8,751 nucleotides of DNA from Candidatus Dadabacteria bacterium (lineage in GTDB: Bacteria > Bdellovibrionota_C > UBA2361 > J135). The position numbers and the translations under genes are program-made. Of this stretch, positions 7,214 through 8,751 are shown piece by piece. Below the pieces are notes generated by a model that did no database searches, had not been told where the DNA came from, and worked only from the letters and a program-made list of their open reading frames with translations. The first letter of the stretch is position 1, and each line of letters opens with the position of its first letter. The stretch is from positions 1-8,751 of the forward strand of contig RFKT01000225.1 of assembly GCA_003694225.1 (NCBI GenBank), read 5' to 3'.

Positions 7214-7221
7214 AGAAAGAT

Positions 7222-8028
7222 CTACGAAATAAGATCTAACTTTTTTAACAGCCCTTCTAACTTCTGTCGGCTTACAGGCTTAACAAGGTAAGCCTCACAT
7301 CCGTCCTTAAATGATCCTATAACCGATTGGGGATCGTCTAGGCCGCTTATTACAACAACCTTAACTCCATCGCTGTAAGAAAGCCCTCTTTCTTCCTCGC
7401 TCCTTCTAATCAACCGCAAGATATCTCTCCCGTTTATCTTTGGAATATTAATGTCCAAGCAGATAAGGTCGTATGGCTCATCTTCCTCCAAACTTAAAAG
7501 AAAAGATACTATTCCTTCTCTGCCATCCACAGCATGCTCGCATGTGCCGTATTTTCGCAATATCTTGTCCAACGTAAGCCTTGTTATGTGGTCATCCTCC
7601 ACTATAAGGATTTTTAAATCTCTCCTCTCTCCAGCTTGGCCATCTCCACTCCCACCCGAAGTCAGGTTATTAAGGGCAACGGCGGCTCTCTCCACTTCTT
7701 CATTGTTATTGTTCCTAAGTGATTCGCTTATGGCCTTAACTGCACACAATGAAACCGCAATGAACTCAGATGTCAACGAGATGTCACCGTGAATGGCTCC
7801 ATCGCAGAGCGATATAAGCTCCATAAGGAGAGCGTCGCTTTCTCTACTCAAGAGATCCCTCCTTTCAAGAGCTTTTTTAAGGTATTTGACAGAGAGGTGC
7901 ATTAGCACTAGGGTATCACCCTCTACTCCTGTCAGCTTTTTCTTATCCAACACAGAAAAGATGCTTTCTGCCAAAGTTAGAGTTTCTAATAGGCGTTCCT
8001 TGGCATTTTCTTCTTGAGGCATAACCAT
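7222..8028 (-). CDS. Response regulator with helical N-terminal domain and C-terminal receiver
   Basis: A 268-residue protein. Residues about 10-125 are predicted mostly helical (several amphipathic stretches, no membrane segment) and I do not recognise the family. They recall the later helices of a histidine phosphotransfer (Hpt) domain, but there is no HxxKG site, so phosphotransfer is not supported. A polar linker (NNNN at 106-109, then SGGSGDGQAGERR at 124-136) leads to a complete receiver at 138-265: E144-D145-D146 in LIVEDD, phosphoacceptor D192 in LICLDINIP, S228 in VVISG and K250 in LVKPV. Having the receiver at the C-terminus is the reverse of the usual receiver-output order. A GGAGAG is placed 3 nt before the ATG at 8028 and 9 nt before a second ATG at 8022, so translation may start at the second, two codons later. 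The kinase is not in the window. It is apparently a separate unit from the TadG-like gene. Confidence 0.85.
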   Translation of the reverse strand: MVMPQEENAKERLLETLTLAESIFSVLDKKKLTGVEGDTLVLMHLSVKYLKKALERRDLLSRESDALLMELISLCDGAIHGDISLTSEFIAVSLCAVKAISESLRNNNNEEVERAAVALNNLTSGGSGDGQAGERRDLKILIVEDDHITRLTLDKILRKYGTCEHAVDGREGIVSFLLSLEEDEPYDLICLDINIPKINGRDILRLIRRSEEERGLSYSDGVKVVVISGLDDPQSVIGSFKDGCEAYLVKPVSRQKLEGLLKKLDLIS

Positions 8029-8030
8029 AC

Positions 8031-8036
8031 TCTCCA
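8031..8036 (-). promoter_or_regulatory. Ribosome-binding site of the two-domain response regulator
   Basis: GGAGAG on the minus strand, the clearest Shine-Dalgarno in the window. Measured from GGAG it is 3 nt from the ATG at 8028 and 9 nt from the ATG at 8022, so the spacing favours the second ATG as the true start. Confidence 0.6.
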
Positions 8037-8051
8037 GGATATTTGGAAGTT

Positions 8052-8085
8052 TTTAACCAGTTAAACGGCTTCTGCCGAAAGAAGC
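8052..8085. repeat. Two adjacent inverted repeats in the leader of the response regulator
   Basis: TTTAAC-CA-GTTAAA (8052-8065) and GCTTCT-GCCGAA-AGAAGC (8068-8085) are two perfect 6 bp inverted repeats separated by 2 bp. They lie 24-57 bp upstream of the regulator's ATG, between a possible -10 (TATAAC on the minus strand, 8101-8096) and its ribosome-binding site. They could be tandem operator sites or leader-RNA hairpins. The first contains two TTAA units four bases apart. Confidence 0.4.
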
Positions 8086-8095
8086 TTGAATGTTT

Positions 8096-8101
8096 GTTAT
8101 A
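8096..8101 (-). promoter_or_regulatory. Weak candidate -10 element for the two-domain response regulator
   Basis: The minus strand reads TATAAC, five of six matches to the sigma-70 -10 consensus. The hexamer 17 nt upstream is TTTCCT, a poor -35. Transcription from here would give a leader of about 60 nt that contains both inverted repeats. Sequence support is slight. Confidence 0.25.
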
Positions 8102-8235
8102 CACTACCTTAAATATAAAGGAAATCTTGCTTCATCCTATGCCTTGATCCGCCACAGATAGTATGTTAGAGCATCATTCAGCCACTTTTTTGGCCCTATC
8201 GGCAGTTAACCGGCCACATAAAAGCAATATTTACA

Positions 8236-8751
8236 ATGTCAGCTATAACCTCCCACGCAAAGCTTAACTCCCCGGAAGCAAAGGAAAATAGAAATGCGGC
8301 CTTAAAGCTGCTCTCTACCTTGAACTCCCACCTTAAAACAGCATTGCACCCCCCAGAGGACAAGTACATAACGAGGCATAAGGAAAGGGGCAAGCTCTTT
8401 GTGCGGGAGCGGATAGAGAGGCTCCTTGATATAGGCTCTCCATTCCTAGAGCTTTCTCCTCTGGCGGCTATGGGGCTTTATGATGGAGTGCGCCCCGGAG
8501 CTGGGCTTGTAACAGGCATAGGAAGGATAAGCGGCAGAGAGTGTATGATTGTTGCAAATGATGCCACTGTAAAAGGGGGCACATACTTTCCTATGACGGT
8601 AAAGAAGCACTTAAGGGCGCAGGAAATAGCCTTTGAGAACAATCTCCCCTGCATTTACCTCGTTGATTCTGGCGGAGCATACCTTCCAATGCAGGATGAG
8701 GTTTTCCCTGATAGGGATCACTTCGGCCGGATCTTTTACAATCAGGCGCGA
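8236..8751 (+). CDS. 3-methylcrotonyl-CoA carboxylase beta (carboxyltransferase) subunit, N-terminal part
   Basis: This is the biotin-dependent carboxyltransferase subunit that moves CO2 from carboxybiotin to 3-methylcrotonyl-CoA in leucine breakdown (named mccB or liuB in various species). 172 codons are present of about 535 in the family; the rest lies past the window edge. The N-terminal helix leads to a [17 protein letters not shown] segment (about 52-68), typical of the acyl-CoA carboxylase beta family. Then come [29 protein letters not shown] and the block at 144-172 containing [16 protein letters not shown] and [11 protein letters not shown], which is characteristic of methylcrotonyl-CoA rather than propionyl- or acetyl-CoA carboxylases. 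GGAYLP is GGANLP in most relatives I recall. The ATG at 8236 gives a normal N-terminus and no in-frame ATG precedes it back to a TAG at 8167. No Shine-Dalgarno is visible. It is divergent from the response regulator, with about 200 bp between them. Confidence 0.93.
   Translation, partial: MSAITSHAKLNSPEAKENRNAALKLLSTLNSHLKTALHPPEDKYITRHKERGKLFVRERIERLLDIGSPFLELSPLAAMGLYDGVRPGAGLVTGIGRISGRECMIVANDATVKGGTYFPMTVKKHLRAQEIAFENNLPCIYLVDSGGAYLPMQDEVFPDRDHFGRIFYNQAR

Larger units (their letters stand above)
6858..7221. other. 364 bp stretch without a convincing gene
   Basis: This AT-rich gap separates the two-domain response regulator from the TadG-like gene. From high to low coordinates it holds an imperfect hairpin just past the regulator's stop, a TTAA-N7-TTAA site beside a TATAAT hexamer, a TTGCATGCAA palindrome, and the region where the TadG-like start is ambiguous. 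Two short minus-strand frames exist: 46 codons from 7063 to 6923, and 24 codons in the 7090-7165 region. Neither has a ribosome-binding site. No tRNA or known RNA family was recognised. Confidence 0.6.

Noticed and set aside
7218..7246. Plus-strand AGATCT stem with an 8 nt loop followed by six T, resembling a terminator
   Set aside because: AGATCT is self-complementary and simply occurs twice; the stem is short and AT-rich, no plus-strand transcript is expected here, and the T-run is the AAAAAA coding tract of the regulator's C-terminus.
7451..8017. Two plus-strand frames (113 and 74 codons) opposite the two-domain response regulator
   Set aside because: Antisense to a complete receiver domain, serine-rich, without motifs.
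8196..8393. 65-codon minus-strand frame over the start of the methylcrotonyl-CoA carboxylase gene
   Set aside because: It overlaps conserved carboxylase coding sequence on the other strand and shows no motif or ribosome-binding site.
1..8751. CRISPR array, tRNA, transposon or phage attachment site
   Set aside because: No regularly spaced repeats, cloverleaf-forming segment, transposase motif or flanking direct repeat was seen in the gaps between genes.

Overview
The window looks like chromosome from a Gram-negative proteobacterium of moderate GC content, with frequent ATA, AGA and AGG codons. The ParE sequence (its LPGKLADC and PLRGKILN stretches and the LGCG segment before the Toprim aspartates) and the Tad-type pilus genes recall Alphaproteobacteria or a neighbouring lineage. 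No rRNA or other marker is present, so the group is an inference.

Six genes lie on the minus strand and one on the plus strand. Reading the minus strand in the direction of transcription (high to low coordinates): a response regulator with a helical N-terminal domain and a C-terminal receiver (7222-8028); a gene-free stretch with a possible terminator, promoter and CtrA-like box (6858-7221); a TadG-like membrane-anchored, cysteine-rich protein (5958-6857); a stand-alone CheY-like receiver (5480-5878); a CpaE/TadZ-like ParA-family ATPase (4196-5446); then parC (1892-4180) and parE (1-1899, cut by the window edge), the two subunits of topoisomerase IV. On the plus strand, divergent from the first regulator, is the start of a 3-methylcrotonyl-CoA carboxylase beta subunit (8236-8751, cut by the window edge).

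From 5878 down to 1 the genes are packed tightly: 33 bp, then 15 bp, then an 8 bp overlap. This suggests one transcription unit of receiver, CpaE-like ATPase, parC and parE. Topoisomerase IV decatenates replicated chromosomes. CpaE/TadZ proteins are ParA-family localisers of pilus machinery. Shared transcription would tie a polar-localisation module to chromosome decatenation. None of the other usual Tad genes (tadA, tadB, tadC, rcpA, rcpC, flp) is in the window, so the CpaE-like and TadG-like genes are either separated from the main locus or serve another purpose.

No tRNA, rRNA, CRISPR array, insertion sequence, phage gene or integration site was recognised. The most unusual points are the CpaE-topoisomerase IV gene order, the two receivers around a TadG-like gene, and a TTAA-N7-TTAA site upstream of the TadG-like gene that fits the CtrA consensus.
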